A stretch of 64,000 bases of DNA, taken from positions 1 to 64,000 of the forward strand of contig JAAALK010000681.1 of the NCBI GenBank assembly GCA_019279435.1, in the 5' to 3' direction. The translations under genes were made by a program, and so were the position numbers. The DNA is from Zizania palustris. Taxonomy: Eukaryota > Streptophyta > Magnoliopsida > Poales > Poaceae. Shown here piece after piece: positions 1 to 10,201 of this stretch (its first letter is position 1; every line of letters begins with the position of its first letter). The notes below the pieces were generated by a model. The model was not told the origin of the DNA. It ran no database searches and worked only from the letters and a program-made list of their open reading frames with translations.

Positions 1-2100
1 GTCCAAACTCATCACTTGACTTCTCCGGAACCAAAGTTGCAGGTTGAGTCCATTCTGCTACAAAATCTGCTAAGACTTGTGATTTGATTGTTGTCCTTGC
101 CAGAAAGGATATGCCGAAGGGTGCTATCTCAACTGCCCACTTTCCAATCCTTCCAGTGGAATCCTTACTTCGGAGCATATCTCCCAAAGGATACGAAGTT
201 GGTACAATTACATTATGAGCTAAAAATAATGCCTTAGCTTCCTCGAAGCCATTACAGAGCATAAACGAACTTTTCGAGTTCGGAATACCTTGTCTTCGCT
301 CCTGATAATGCTTCGGACCCAAATAAACTAGATTTTGTACCAACTTTCCATTGAAATCCATTTCTCTGACTAGGACTACGCTGACAGCAGAACCTGCAGC
401 TGCAAGGTAAAGGAGTAGGGTTTCGTCCACAGTAGGCACCATGAGTGTAGCGAGATTACTGAGATACTCTTTAATATCTTCGAAGCTTTTCTGACCTCCG
501 GTGTCCATACAAAATCTTTAGACCCTTTCAAAGCTTTGAAGATGGGCAAACTTCTCTCCGCAGGCCTTGCCAAAAACCTGCTAAGTGCTGCCAGATGACT
601 AGTCAGCTTTTGCACTTGCTTTAAATTTTCTAGAGGAGCCATCTTCTGTAGTGCCGTTATCTGAGTAGGGCTAGCTTCAATCCCTCTGCTTGAAACTAAA
701 TACCCTAACAACTTCTAGCCTTAGCTCCGAAGATACATTCTCGGGGTTAAGACGGAGCCCACATGCTCGAAGGCTATTAAATGTTTCAGCTAAGTCTAGG
801 CTATGTTGGTGCTTTAAAGCACTCTTTATTACAATATCATCCATATAGGCCTCCACATTGCGACCTAATTGATGACCTAGAGCCTTAGCAACTAGCCTCG
901 AAAAAGTAGCCCCGCATTTCTTAAGCCTAAAGGCATTCTTACATAACAAAAGACTCATGAAGGAGTTACGAAGCTTGTCTTGATTTCATCTTCGCGCTTC
1001 AACCAAATTTGATGGTAGCCAGAATACACATCAAGGAAGCTTAATAACTCCGAGCCTGCGGTGGAGTCAACCAACTGATCAATTCAGGTCATGGGGTAGG
1101 GGTCACGTGGGCATGCTTTATTCAAGGATGTAAAATCAATGCACATGCGCCACTTTCCGGAGTTAAGAACAGGCAAGCCCTTTGGGTTGTATCCGCCACT
1201 TCTCTGATAATCCCAGCCTTCAACAATTTTTCAACTTCGTCTTTTGCAAGAACTGCCCTTTCTGCAGACATTTTTCGGAGTCCTTGCCGAACAGGCCGGG
1301 CCTTCGGGTTTACAAGTAAACTATGTTCAATGATATCCCGATCGACTCCGGTGATGTCTTCGTCAGACCAAGCAAAGACATCTAAATTCTCTTTCACCAC
1401 TTTTTCAAGGAGGTTGCAACTTCTGGAGGTAAATCTTTACCAAATTGAAATGCATATTCTTTACCATCTTAACAATAATCTTTGTTGCGATCTCTCCTTC
1501 AGGACTGGTCTTGGGAAGGATTTCTTTGAAGATTCAGAAGGAGCTAAAAATTTTCTTGATTATCTTGCACATTATTCACTTGTCTTGGATCAAGAGGGGG
1601 GCCGTGCGAATCCTTGTAAAGGACGAGCCGCTGGAAGAAGGTGCTTTCTGGAGATGCACAATTGATCGAAGGCTTGAACAAAAATAATGTCCGCTGAACT
1701 CCCTCCGTCAATTAACACTCTTCGAACCTCAGTTCCTGCAATGTCCGCAGTGATGACAAGTGGGTCTGCATGTGGAAATTTAATGCCAGCTGCATCCTCC
1801 GCAGAAAAAGATATTGGTACATGAGACCATTTAGGCATAGCAGCTGCAGATGACGAAGTCCCAATGTGCCCCACTTCTCTGACATACTCTCTTCTCTGCC
1901 TTTCTGACATGCTTGCAAGAGTACCTCCTCCAGAGATAGGGAGAACTACTCTTTTTCCTCGGTCTTACCCTTCTTCTTGCTTCGGAGGTGGCATAATATT
2001 GACCACCGGATGGCGTCTTGCAGCTTCGAAAGTTTCTATCCGCCCCACAGCCTGGACAGGCTCCAGGCGCACTTCAGCTGGAACTCGGTCAGTAGTACCT
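1..2100 (-). pseudogene. pol of element A: protease, reverse transcriptase, RNase H start (broken)
   Basis: The minus strand encodes, in order, an aspartic protease with a LIDGGSSADIIF motif (around 1690-1720), the reverse transcriptase with AYMDDIVIKS (around 825-855), and the beginning of RNase H at the window edge. The reading frame is interrupted repeatedly: frames change near 1200-1450 and near 750, where one base is missing after the leucine-asparagine-proline-glutamate stretch that follows the YMDD box, and again near 500. In Tat elements protease, RT, RNase H and integrase are one polyprotein continuing from gag; this copy could not make it. The integrase is beyond the window. Confidence 0.85.
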
Positions 2101-3427
2101 CGACCCGAAGTTCTTTCTAGATACTCTCCTCTCAGAGTAAGTATAGCCTTGCAAGTATCAGTTGCGTGGCTTCGGTTTTCACCATGAATACAGCAGAAAA
2201 GGGTCTGGCCTTTGCCAGCCGTTTTCCCTGGCGGCCTCCAACTGCTGACCTTGTTTCCCGAAGGTTGTGGAGCTCTCTAGGTGAACTTTTGCGGGGGTGC
2301 AATGTTTAGGACTTCAGAACGGGGATGCTTTTGCCCCCTTCTCCTATCATGCTGAACTTCGAAGACTGGTTCCCGCGGCTGTGCCAAAGTTTTTACTTCC
2401 ACTTTTACTTCCTGCAGTACGGATGGAGTAGCTGCAGTTCTTCGAAGCCAACCTTCTTCCGACCTCGCATATTCTTCAAAGTATGACATCAACTGAGAAA
2501 CAGAAGATATGCTTTTCCGGTGAAGTTTATCAAGGAGGCCTTGATGAATGACACCTTCCCGAGCTGCGTCAACTACCGAAGATGTAGTCAACCCTCGGAT
2601 CTGCGACTTCGTATGAGCGAAGCGCTTGAAATATTGCCTCAATGTCTCTCAAGGGAGTTGCTTCACCTGGAAAAGACTTCCCGTCGACATTGGAGGCACG
2701 AAGGTGCCTTGAAAATTGCTTACGAACTTCTTCTTCAGCTGCCCCCATGAATTAATTGATCCTAGCTTCAAAGACCAGAACCACCGCAATGCCACTCCTT
2801 GAAGAGCTAAAGGAAAGCATTTTGCCATGGTGTCCCGAACTCCTCCACTAGCTTCAATTGCTAGAGCATAAGAATGGACAAATTCTCCAGGATCCTCATC
2901 TCCGGCATACTTGCAAAGCTTTGAAGTCTTAAACTTTGGATCGAAGCGAACTTTTGTAGCTCAGGATGCAATGGAGATTCGGTATCAAAAGAGGCATTCT
3001 CTGGGGCTTCAGGATAGATAGGTTCGTCGTCTTCAGGCACTTATGGAATAACTGGGATGGCTTGAGAACGAAGCCTATTTGCAGCTTCTTGCCGCCATCT
3101 CGCTACTTCGGCTTGGAGATTGGCCATTTGAGCGGCCATATCACCAAGATTGTCTTCATCTCCTCCAGAAGGAACTTTCGGGTCTTGAGAACTGTAAGGA
3201 TCAGTTCGAAGTGGAACTTGAGGTGGAAGGGGAACTCCGGGTGGTCGAAGTATAGAAGGGGTTAGCGGAGGAACTCCGTATGCTCGAGGAATGGGAACTC
3301 CTTCCGGAGTTTGAGGTGGAGGAAACGTCGAAGGTCCTCCGGCCTCAACAGTGTCGGGAGGTGCCTCTCCGGAGGTCCGAGGGGACCTCCGAATAGGGTT
3401 ACGAGTTGCGCTCCGCTTAGGAGGCAT
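2101..3427 (-). pseudogene. gag of element A (broken)
   Basis: Gag starts at the ATG at 3427 with MPPKRSATRNPIRRS, the same start as in the other Tat copies here. A proline-rich, probably disordered N-terminus is followed by the capsid-type retrotransposon gag domain and, near 2165-2215, a CX2HX5HX4C knuckle (FCCIHGENRSHATDTC), the C-H-H-C variant rather than the usual CCHC box. A stop at about 3041 and a frameshift near 2955 break the first half; the second half is again readable from about 2642. Gag would form the virus-like particle that packages the RNA. Start chosen by identity with the intact start at 61292. Confidence 0.85.
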
Positions 3428-3467
3428 GATGTAAGAAGTTGGTAGAGAACGAAGTTTCTTGGACTAG

Positions 3468-3489
3468 GTTCCCCACGGACGGCGCCAAC
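3468..3489 (-). promoter_or_regulatory. primer-binding site of element A
   Basis: Directly inside the LTR the minus strand reads GTTGGCGCCGTCCGTGGGGA followed by AC. The same site follows the LTR at 8925, 37326 (minus) and 61230, and with one change at 48691. It pairs with a tRNA 3' end to start minus-strand DNA synthesis; I cannot assign the tRNA with certainty. Confidence 0.8.
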
Positions 3490-3983
3490 TGTTGGCATAA
3501 AAGATTACGCTAACAGGTTTCTGGAGATTAGAAACTAACAAACGAAGTGTTTGCGAATGAACTGTTCTAAGCCTCCGGAAGGATAATAACTTAGAATAGT
3601 TCGAATGTGTGTATTGAATAACTTGTATTCGGTCCTCTTTACAAGGGCAAAACGGGGGGTATTTATAGGCCTAAACATTAAGGAAAAGACCTTTGTACCC
3701 CTCTATTACAACCGACATAGTGGAAACTATTCGGTGCCCTCAATAGGGCTAAATGGTAAAAGACTAATCTAACAAGAAAGAAGATAAGTCTTCCATCTTA
3801 GCTGGCAAAGAAGATCCTGGAAAAGTTTAAGTTCGAAGATATACTCCGAACTAAAGCTCGTCATCATGCTTCGAACTTGATTCAATGTATCTTCGAAGGT
3901 ATATGCTGGAAGTCTTTAGCTTAATCACCAGTCTTTATCTTGTCACTGCAGTAACCCTGAAGATAGAATATTTTCCCCCAACA
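3490..3983 (-). repeat. 5' LTR of element A (494 bp)
   Basis: On the minus strand it starts TGTTGGGGGAAAATATTCTA at 3983 and ends TTTTATGCCAACA at 3490, next to the primer-binding site. A TATA box (TATAAATA) lies at 3667-3660. Length and text match the 495-bp LTRs at 48196 and 58982 most closely, sharing AATCTTCAGAAACC near the end where the other subfamily has TTTTCTACAGAAACC. Confidence 0.92.
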
Positions 3984-5512
3984 TCACGTAAATCAATGCT
4001 CTCACGTAATAAGGGGCAGTTCATGCATTCAATTATATCATGAGGACTAGAATCAACCATCAAAAGTTGCTTCTGTGCAGTCTCAAGCTCAAAAAGAGTT
4101 TGAGCATGCACAGAACGCAACTGAGCAAGCTCACCCATGACAACAGTACAAGATTCACATTCAGCATCATTAACCCTAGACTTAAGCATGGCATAATCAG
4201 TAGACACGGATTCTAGCCTAAGTCTAAGGTCTTTTCTATCTCTAGCGGCTTGCACAAGTAATCTATCCTCACCAAGAACTACTTCATTCAACTCATCTAG
4301 TTTAATTGAAAGCTGGTCATAGGATAGAGGTACCTCAGATGAGTCAAGCTCATCGCCACTGTGATCACTGTCAGCCATGAAGCAGAGGCCAGTGAAATCT
4401 CGTCCCTTCTTGTCCTTCTTCTCCTCCTTCCTTGGAGACTCCTCCTCCTCAGAGCTCGACTCCTCAGTTGAGGAAGTGTCGATGTCACTGAGTGCAGCAA
4501 CAAATGCTCTAGAAGCGGCTTTGGCTACCCTCTTAGACACCTTGTCATGCTTGCCCTTCACAAAGGGTTTCCTCTCCTTTTTGTGGTATTTGGGGCGCTC
4601 ACTCTCATCTTTCTTCTTGAGTTTTGGGCAATTGGCCTTGATGTGAGAAGTGTCACCACACTCAAAGCAACCACTAAAACCACCTCTCTTCTGAACCCGT
4701 CTCTCATGGTGAAAACGGGTGAACCTTTTGGCAATGAGAGCAAGCTCATCATCATCCAGAGTATCCACCTGCTCCTTAGTGACGGAGACTAGGGAGGACA
4801 AAGCAAAACCATCTGCAAAAACACAAGTGCCTGATTTGCTTGGTTCTGCAGTGGTGCCATGGCTAGTGCTAGAAACTAGTGCCAATGGTTGTGGCAAGGA
4901 GTTCCTATGCACTGCAAGAGATGCCTTGGCAATCTCTGTGGACTTCAGCTTGCTGAAGAGCTCATCACAGGTCAATGTGTCATAACCTGTGGACTCCTCA
5001 ATGCTGGATATCTTTACTTCCCATATGCTACGATCAAGAGCATAGAGAAGCTTGATAGCCCTGTCGTGATCATTGTAAGCAAGCGTCCCGTTGGACCGCA
5101 AGTTACTCACTATCGCATCAAAGCGAGAAAACATGGCATCTATAGATTCACCAGGTGCCTGCACAAACAGCTGATACTGTTGATTGTATGTGCTTTGATG
5201 CCTGGCCTTAATCTGTGTAGAGCCCTCATGAAAAATAGTGAGAGTGGTCCAAATTTCCCTAGATGTCCTAAGGTGCTGCACCCTATCAAACTCACTTCTA
5301 CTCAAACCAATGAACAATATATTTCTTGCCTTGGAGTTGGCATTATACTGATCCTTCTCTGTTTGAGAGGTGCGAGTTTCATGGATGGAGTATTGTGAGT
5401 CCACAATATCCCAAATTGCATTACCTTGGCTTAGAAAGTAAGCCTCCATGCGCACCTTCTAGTATGCAAAATCAGTCCCATCGAACAGAGATATTTTACT
5501 AACTCTATCCAT
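3984..5512 (-). pseudogene. gag of a SIRE-like Ty1/copia element (split, one early stop)
   Basis: The minus strand from the ATG at 5512 reads MDRVSKISLFDGTDFAY, then a TAG at 5461-5459 where the family normally has a tryptophan, then stays open for about 490 codons to 3984, where the LTR of element A is inserted. It has a copia gag (UBN2-type) domain, one CCHC zinc knuckle (CFECGDTSHIKANC, near 4665), a lysine-rich stretch, an acidic serine/glutamate segment (about 4380-4470), and a long coiled-coil-like tail. A long gag with an acidic and coiled C-terminal extension is typical of SIRE/Opie-type elements. The rest of this element lies beyond base 1, on the far side of element A. Confidence 0.88.
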
Positions 5513-5562
5513 GTCGCTAACAGATCACAAAACCAGTTAAGGTCAACTGGTGATCTTAACCC

Positions 5563-5574
5563 GCTCTGATACCA
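5563..5574 (-). promoter_or_regulatory. tRNA-iMet primer-binding site of the SIRE-like element
   Basis: The minus strand reads TGGTATCAGAGC two bases inside the LTR end (LTR ...GGTCCAACA, AT, TGGTATCAGAGC). This is the standard complement of the initiator methionine tRNA 3' end in copia elements. The gag ATG follows about 50 bases downstream. Confidence 0.93.
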
Positions 5575-5801
5575 ATTGTTGGACCGAAAACGGCGACTAG
5601 AGGGGGGTGAATGGGAGCTTTTAAACTTTTAGGCTAAGACCCAGCCTCCTGTTTTACTTCTATCTTCTGCGGAACAGGCTTCGAACACACCCTTCGAAGT
5701 TCTGGTTCGGAGGTATTTCATAGCTCCGAAATCAGGCTTCACAAGGAGCAAAAGTTCAAAGCCAAGAAGACTTCGCTCCACCCACAACCCCGAAAATTCA
5801 T

Positions 5802-6003
5802 CTCTGCTAAGTCAGTGCAGGCTCCACACACAGGGTGCCTTCGAGCAGGCTTCGCACTTCACCCTTCGCAAGAGCGGACTTCCCTCTGAGGACTTCGATC
5901 AACTCTGCTAAGGCAGTGCAGGCTCTGCACACTGGGTGCCTTCGAGCAGGCTTCGCACTGCCCCCTTCGCGAGAGCAGACTTCCCTCTGCGGACTTCGAC
6001 CAA
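5802..6003. repeat. two tandem copies of a 101-bp unit in the SIRE-like LTR
   Basis: The segment starting CTCTGCTAAGTCAGTGCAGG at 5802 recurs with a few changes at 5903 (CTCTGCTAAGGCAGTGCAGG). Both copies contain GGTGCCTTCGAGCAGGCTTC. It lies in the R/U5 part of the LTR and looks like a local duplication. Confidence 0.8.
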
Positions 6004-6443
6004 ATACTGAGCGACATCAACTGATGCTAGGCATCGTACTTTGAAGGTCTAAACGCAAACTAAAACTGACTTCACCAAGGACTTAGACAACGGAAGAAAA
6101 ATGGGCTTCGATTCAGCATAGAGACAGTGCTCGCTAGTAATCAGAGAGGCCTAGCCTCCAGTTTACACAGAGCGAACAGACACTGAAAAACACACTTCAC
6201 CCAGACAGACTTCTCACACACCTCTCCAGAAAAACTCACAAGAAGATTGTGCACAGAGAAATCAAAGCATGTAGAGAAGTATGCATACAAGTTCAAGCAG
6301 TAAACGAAAACATAATCAAAGTTTCATTGCTTGAACAGGGAACACAAAATGAACTCACGGGATGAATATAAGAGTATGTGGTGGCTAGCACAGGAGCTAA
6401 AAAATGACTGCTCAAAGTGTTGATGTGACCTAGCCAGCCTCCA

Positions 6444-6452
6444 CTATTTATA
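6444..6452 (-). promoter_or_regulatory. TATA box of the SIRE-like LTR
   Basis: The minus strand reads TATAAATAG in the LTR, about 870 bases before its 3' end. In the orientation of the element this would set transcription start toward gag. Element B is inserted upstream of it, in U3. Confidence 0.6.
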
Positions 6453-6989
6453 GGCACTATTCAGCCCTGTGAATATACTACTTTACCCCTAGGGTTTACA
6501 CTATTTTTGTCTCATCAGAACAGGAGGGTACAACTGGTAGTCTACTTTATTTGGAGGCTTCTTTTGTCAGCTTCGCAGAGGGGACAGCACCAGCTTTTGC
6601 AGAGCAGACGCTATCAGCATTTGCAGTTTTGGACCCTTCTGAAGCCCCCCTTCGCACGCGAGAGGTGCGGTAGCTTCGGTGAGAAGCCTTGAGCCTAACG
6701 GCCTTCGCTTCACCGAAGTCAGCCTTCGATACAGTAACGGTTTTGAGCCGAAGCCGTCAAAGCCCTTGGGCCTTCGCACCAACACCTTCGGAGTGGACCA
6801 CCACGGCTTCGTAGCTTCTCCCAGCTCGAACTCTGTCAGTCCGTGTACCAAAGCCATGCAAGGCCGAAGTACCTCAAGTCAGCCTCACTTCGGAGCCAGC
6901 CTCACTCTGGAGCCAGCTTTGCTCCGAAGCCTGCCTCACTCCGAAGTCAGTCTAGTCAGCTTCACACCGAAGCCTACTTCACTCCGAAG

Positions 6990-6994
6990 CCTGC
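6990..6994. repeat. target-site duplication of element B, left copy (CCTGC)
   Basis: CCTGC directly precedes the first TGTTGGGGG and recurs right after the last CCAACA (15000-15004). Matching five-base copies show that the whole three-LTR structure between them entered as, or evolved from, one insertion into the SIRE-like LTR. Confidence 0.9.
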
Positions 6995-7500
6995 TGTTGG
7001 GGGAATATATTTCCCTTGAACAGGGGCCAAATGATGTCAGCCCCCGACAGCCTTCAGCCCAGAGCCCAGTACTGTCAGAGCCTGTTTTCTATCTAAGTGT
7101 TGTTTCTAGGTCCCAAGGTGCCTTTCGGGGCCCGTAGCTTTGGAGCCTCAGACCAGGAGGTCCGGCCCGGAGCCCCCAGTCCGGGCCCTGGCGCAGGGCA
7201 CCGGAGGCCACCCTCCGGGAGCCAAGCCCGGAGGCCGCCCTCCGAGAGCCAAGTCCGGAGGCCACCCTCCGGAAGCCAGGTCCGGAGGTCGCCCTCCGGA
7301 GTCCAGTTCGGAGGCCACCCTCCGGGAGCCGAGTCCCGTTCGGAGGCCGCCCTCCGGGAGCCAGTTCGAAGGCCGCTCTCCGGAGCCCCGTCCGGAGGCT
7401 GCCTTCCGGAGCACGCTTCAAAGCCCCCCTCCGGGGTGCACTCCGAAGCCTTCCTCCCAGCCCCACCTTCGGTGTATCTTTTAGCTGGTCAAAGCCTGAC
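6995..7500 (+). repeat. truncated first LTR of element B
   Basis: It starts TGTTGGGGGAATATATTTCC like the LTRs at 8063 and 13950 and runs through the GC-rich minisatellite to AGCCTGACACGTC, where it switches to the text found at about 13390 inside the element (CCTCGGCCCCAGCCGCCTGG). The LTR 3' end and the following internal region are missing. The joint lies at a shared GTC(C), which fits a microhomology deletion. Confidence 0.85.
7201..7435. repeat. minisatellite in LTR copy 1, about 9 units of 27 bp
   Basis: Units of the form CGGAGGCCACCCTCCGGGAG plus CCAAGTC follow head to tail; each unit contains the near-palindrome GGAGG...CCTCC. The reading frames through it on both strands are by-products of the periodic GC-rich text. 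Confidence 0.8.
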
Positions 7501-8062
7501 ACGTCCCTCGGCCCCAGCCGCCTGGGCGCAGTCTTCGCCGCCGCAGCCGCCGCTGCCTGCACTTGGGCGGAGCCCGAGCTCGAGCCCAAGGCCAGAGGCT
7601 TCGCCACCGCCTTCTTCGGCATGTTGATGGGACTTCACCGCGAAGGGCTAAAGCTAGCGAAAGGGGGCTCGAAGCGAAGCTAGAAGAAGAAGGGAGCGAA
7701 GGTTGCAAGGCAACGAGAAGAAAGCGAATGAAGGTGTGCCGAAGCCGCACGCGGTAAGTCTCTATTTATAGGCGCGGTAAGAATTCCAACCATCGTGGGC
7801 CGAACCCACCGCCAGATGGGCCTCCGGCGAAGGCCAACCGGCCCAGAGCAAGGTAACGGTAACTTTTTCGACCGTTGCGGAGCCGTTCGGCTCCCCGAGG
7901 CCGTTCTGGCAACTAACGCGGGCATTTATTGCCCCCGGGTATCGAGGTCACCTTCGGTCCAGGCTCCGAAGGTATGTTTTTCTCTGAAGTTGTGGTTTCA
8001 GGTCATTTGTCCTAAGGGCGCATGCACCCCTTCGTCCCGAAGGCCTACACGCGAGGGGCTAC
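7501..8062 (-). pseudogene. duplicated 5' fragment of the antisense gene and its promoter (element B, first copy)
   Basis: This stretch repeats 13388-13949 almost base for base. On the minus strand it holds the ATG at 7622 and the first 40 or so codons of the antisense gene (MPKKAVAKPLALGSSSG), the TATA box TATAAATAG at 7770-7762, and the polypurine tract at 8053-8062. The gene is cut at about 7501 by the junction with the truncated LTR, so it cannot give a functional protein. It is the relic of a first internal region that was deleted. Confidence 0.85.
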
Positions 8063-8924
8063 TGTTGGGGGAATATATTTCCCTTCAACAGGGGCCAAAT
8101 GACGTCAGCCCCCGACAGCCTTCGGCCCAGAGCCCAGTACTGTCAGAGCCTGTTTTCTATCTAAGTGTTGTTTCCAGGTCCCAAGGTGCCTTTCGGGGCC
8201 CGTAGCTTCGGAGCCCTCAGACCAGGAGGTCCGGCCCGGAGCCCCCAGTCCGGGCCCTGGCGCAGGGCCCCGGAGGCCACCCTCCGGGAGCCAAGTCCGG
8301 AGGCCGCCCTCCGGAGTCCAGTCCGGAGGTCGCCCTCCGGAGTCCAGTTCGGAGGCCACCCTCCGGGAGCCGAGTCCCGTTCGGAGGCCGCCCTCCGGGA
8401 GCCAGTTCGAAGGCCGCTCTCCGGAGCCCCGTCCGGAGGCTGCCTTCCGGAGCACGCTTCGAAGCCCCCCTCCGGGGTGCACTCCGAAGCCTTCCTCCCA
8501 GCCCCCACCTTCGGTGTATCTTTTAGCTGGTCAAAGCCTGGTGCAGCCTGACACATCTATAAAGCTGTAAAGCTGTAAAGTTGCCTGGCACTTTGCTCAG
8601 TAGCTAGCTCTCTTTCCATGTCTACCCCTATAATCCTAGGGGCTTGTAGAGGGTATCTTGGTCTTTTCCTTAGGCCTGCATGCCTATAAAAGCAGGGCCA
8701 AGCCCTTGTAGCAGGGGGGGCCATGAGACCCTGTAGTTCTCTTCTCCACATTAAGGCATACCATGCCAAATCAACCACAAACTGGACGTAGGACTATTAT
8801 CTCCTAGGGGAGGCCCGAACCAGTATAAACTCCTTCTCCCTCCGAGAGGACCCATCGAGGTTCATTCTCCACATCATACTCCACCACAGGAAAACCTGCT
8901 GGAACTAACGCAATTGTTCCAACA
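8063..8924 (+). repeat. second (complete) LTR of element B, 862 bp
   Basis: TGTTGGGGGAATATATTTCC to GCAATTGTTCCAACA, preceded by the tract GAGGGGCTAC and followed directly by the primer-binding site. It is 188 bp shorter than the 13950-14999 copy, fully accounted for by about seven fewer minisatellite units. A TATAAAAGC box lies at about 8693. Confidence 0.92.
8266..8475. repeat. minisatellite in LTR copy 2, about 7 units of 27 bp
   Basis: Same unit family as at 7201-7435, with alternating GGAGGCCACCCTCCGGGAGC and GGAGGCCGCCCTCCGGAGTC variants. Confidence 0.8.
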
Positions 8925-8946
8925 GTTGGCGCCGTCCGTGGGGAAC
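8925..8946 (+). promoter_or_regulatory. primer-binding site of element B
   Basis: GTTGGCGCCGTCCGTGGGGA plus AC directly after the LTR, identical to the site used by the autonomous Tat copies here. Confidence 0.85.
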
Positions 8947-10201
8947 TTAGTACTAAAAGCTAAGTTCTCTGCCACCGTCTGCAACTCGAAGTACGCCTGA
9001 GGGGGGAGCTTCGAAGCTTTTTTGCTTCGCGCACCCTCCGGAAAAGGGCTTCGGGTGCAGCTCGAAGGCCATCCTCGCCTTCCTCCATCCTCCACATACC
9101 GGAGCTCACCCTCCGGCAAGGGGCTCCGCTCCACGCGTCGGAGGTCGTCGAAGCCCCAGGGGCTACGAGGTCAACCTTGGCCACTTTGCGAGGTACGTCC
9201 GCTATCCGAAGTACCACCTCGGTCTACCAATTCGCAATCATGTTGATATTTATTCGAAGCCCTGCTTCGCCTTAAATTAGAAGCCTAGCTTCGCCCTTAC
9301 AGCAAGTTTTGCCCCATCTTATTTAAAAACTCGAAGCCCCGCTTCGCTTTATAAAATCCGGAGTACCCCTCTGAAGGCTACACAGTGCCCCCGGGCCCGT
9401 AGCAGTGGGCTAAAAGGACTCCGGGCCACTGGCCCGACGCATCCAGGGATTCCGGGCTCCGCGCCCGAAGCATCCCAGGGATTCCGGGTTCCGCACCCGA
9501 AGCATCCCAGGGTCGAAGGCGACCCAGAGTCGAAGGTGGCTCAGAGTCGAAGGTGGCTCACACTATCACAGGTTCGGTGAATCCACACCAAATATCCTTC
9601 TCATTACAGGACCAAGTTCCGAAGCCTTGCTTCATTATCTAAACACGCCCCGAAGCCTGGCTTCGCGTGCTCGTGCATAATACGCCTAAGTGTCCCGAAG
9701 CCATGCTTCGCTATAATCTAAGTGCGTTTTCCGAGCCTCGCTCACGCACAGCATCCAAATCCTGGCATGCCGAAGCATGCCTCGCTAGGCTTGGTTGTGC
9801 CGAAGCCTTGCTTCGCACCAAGTTAGCGCGTTCGAGGCCCAAAAGAGGCCTTCGCTCAGTAAAATTCCGAGCAGACGAAGCCCTGCTTCGCACCAAATTA
9901 AAGCGTTCGAAGCCCAAGGGAGGCCTTCGCTTAAATAAAATTCATACGTCGAAGCCGCCGGGAGGCGCACCCTTCGCATCGTTTATTTTTGCCCGCACCA
10001 GCAACGGCTAAGTCCCTAACTGCCACGAGCAAAGGGGGGAAGCATGTATGCGAGGTGTGCGAATGTAATACGCAGTACGAGCGTGGCAAGCTAAAATGTT
10101 CGAAGCCAAACAATGCGAAGCATACAGACGAAGTATGCAAATATACAACTCCATTTATTGTATATTGAGAAGTGTGTTACAAACATACTTCGGAAGCAAA
10201 A
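8947..10201. other. non-coding internal leader of element B with a scattered short-palindrome array
   Basis: Where an autonomous Tat element would carry gag, this 1.25-kb stretch has no recognisable protein. From about 9255 to 9960 it holds about a dozen short imperfect palindromes of the type CGAAGCCnnGCTTCG (for example at 9254, 9333, 9618, 9650, 9698, 9800, 9878), spaced roughly 30-80 bp apart and separated by unrelated text. Three short direct repeats of the type ATCCCAGGGATTCCGGG lie near 9440-9510. This may hold the packaging or dimerisation signals of the RNA, but that is only inference. Confidence 0.6.

Larger units (their letters stand above)
1..3983 (-). mobile_element. Tat-lineage Ty3/gypsy retrotransposon, 5' part (element A)
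   Basis: Read on the minus strand this is LTR (3983 to 3490), primer-binding site, gag, then protease, reverse transcriptase and the start of RNase H, running off the window at base 1. It is inserted into the gag gene of a SIRE-like copia element, whose reading frame stops exactly at the LTR edge. The flanking five bases next to the LTR are TCACG (3984-3988); the partner duplication is outside the window. Its LTR end and gag text resemble the full-length element at 48196-59476 more than the copies at 17.8-37.8 kb, so I place it in that subfamily. Coding parts carry several stops and frameshifts. Confidence 0.9.

Noticed and set aside
7089..7627. Proline/arginine/glycine-rich ORFs on both strands in the LTR minisatellite (also 8105-8556 and 13992-14756)
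   Set aside because: Open on both strands because of GC-rich 27-bp units; they overlap LTR and show no start conservation.
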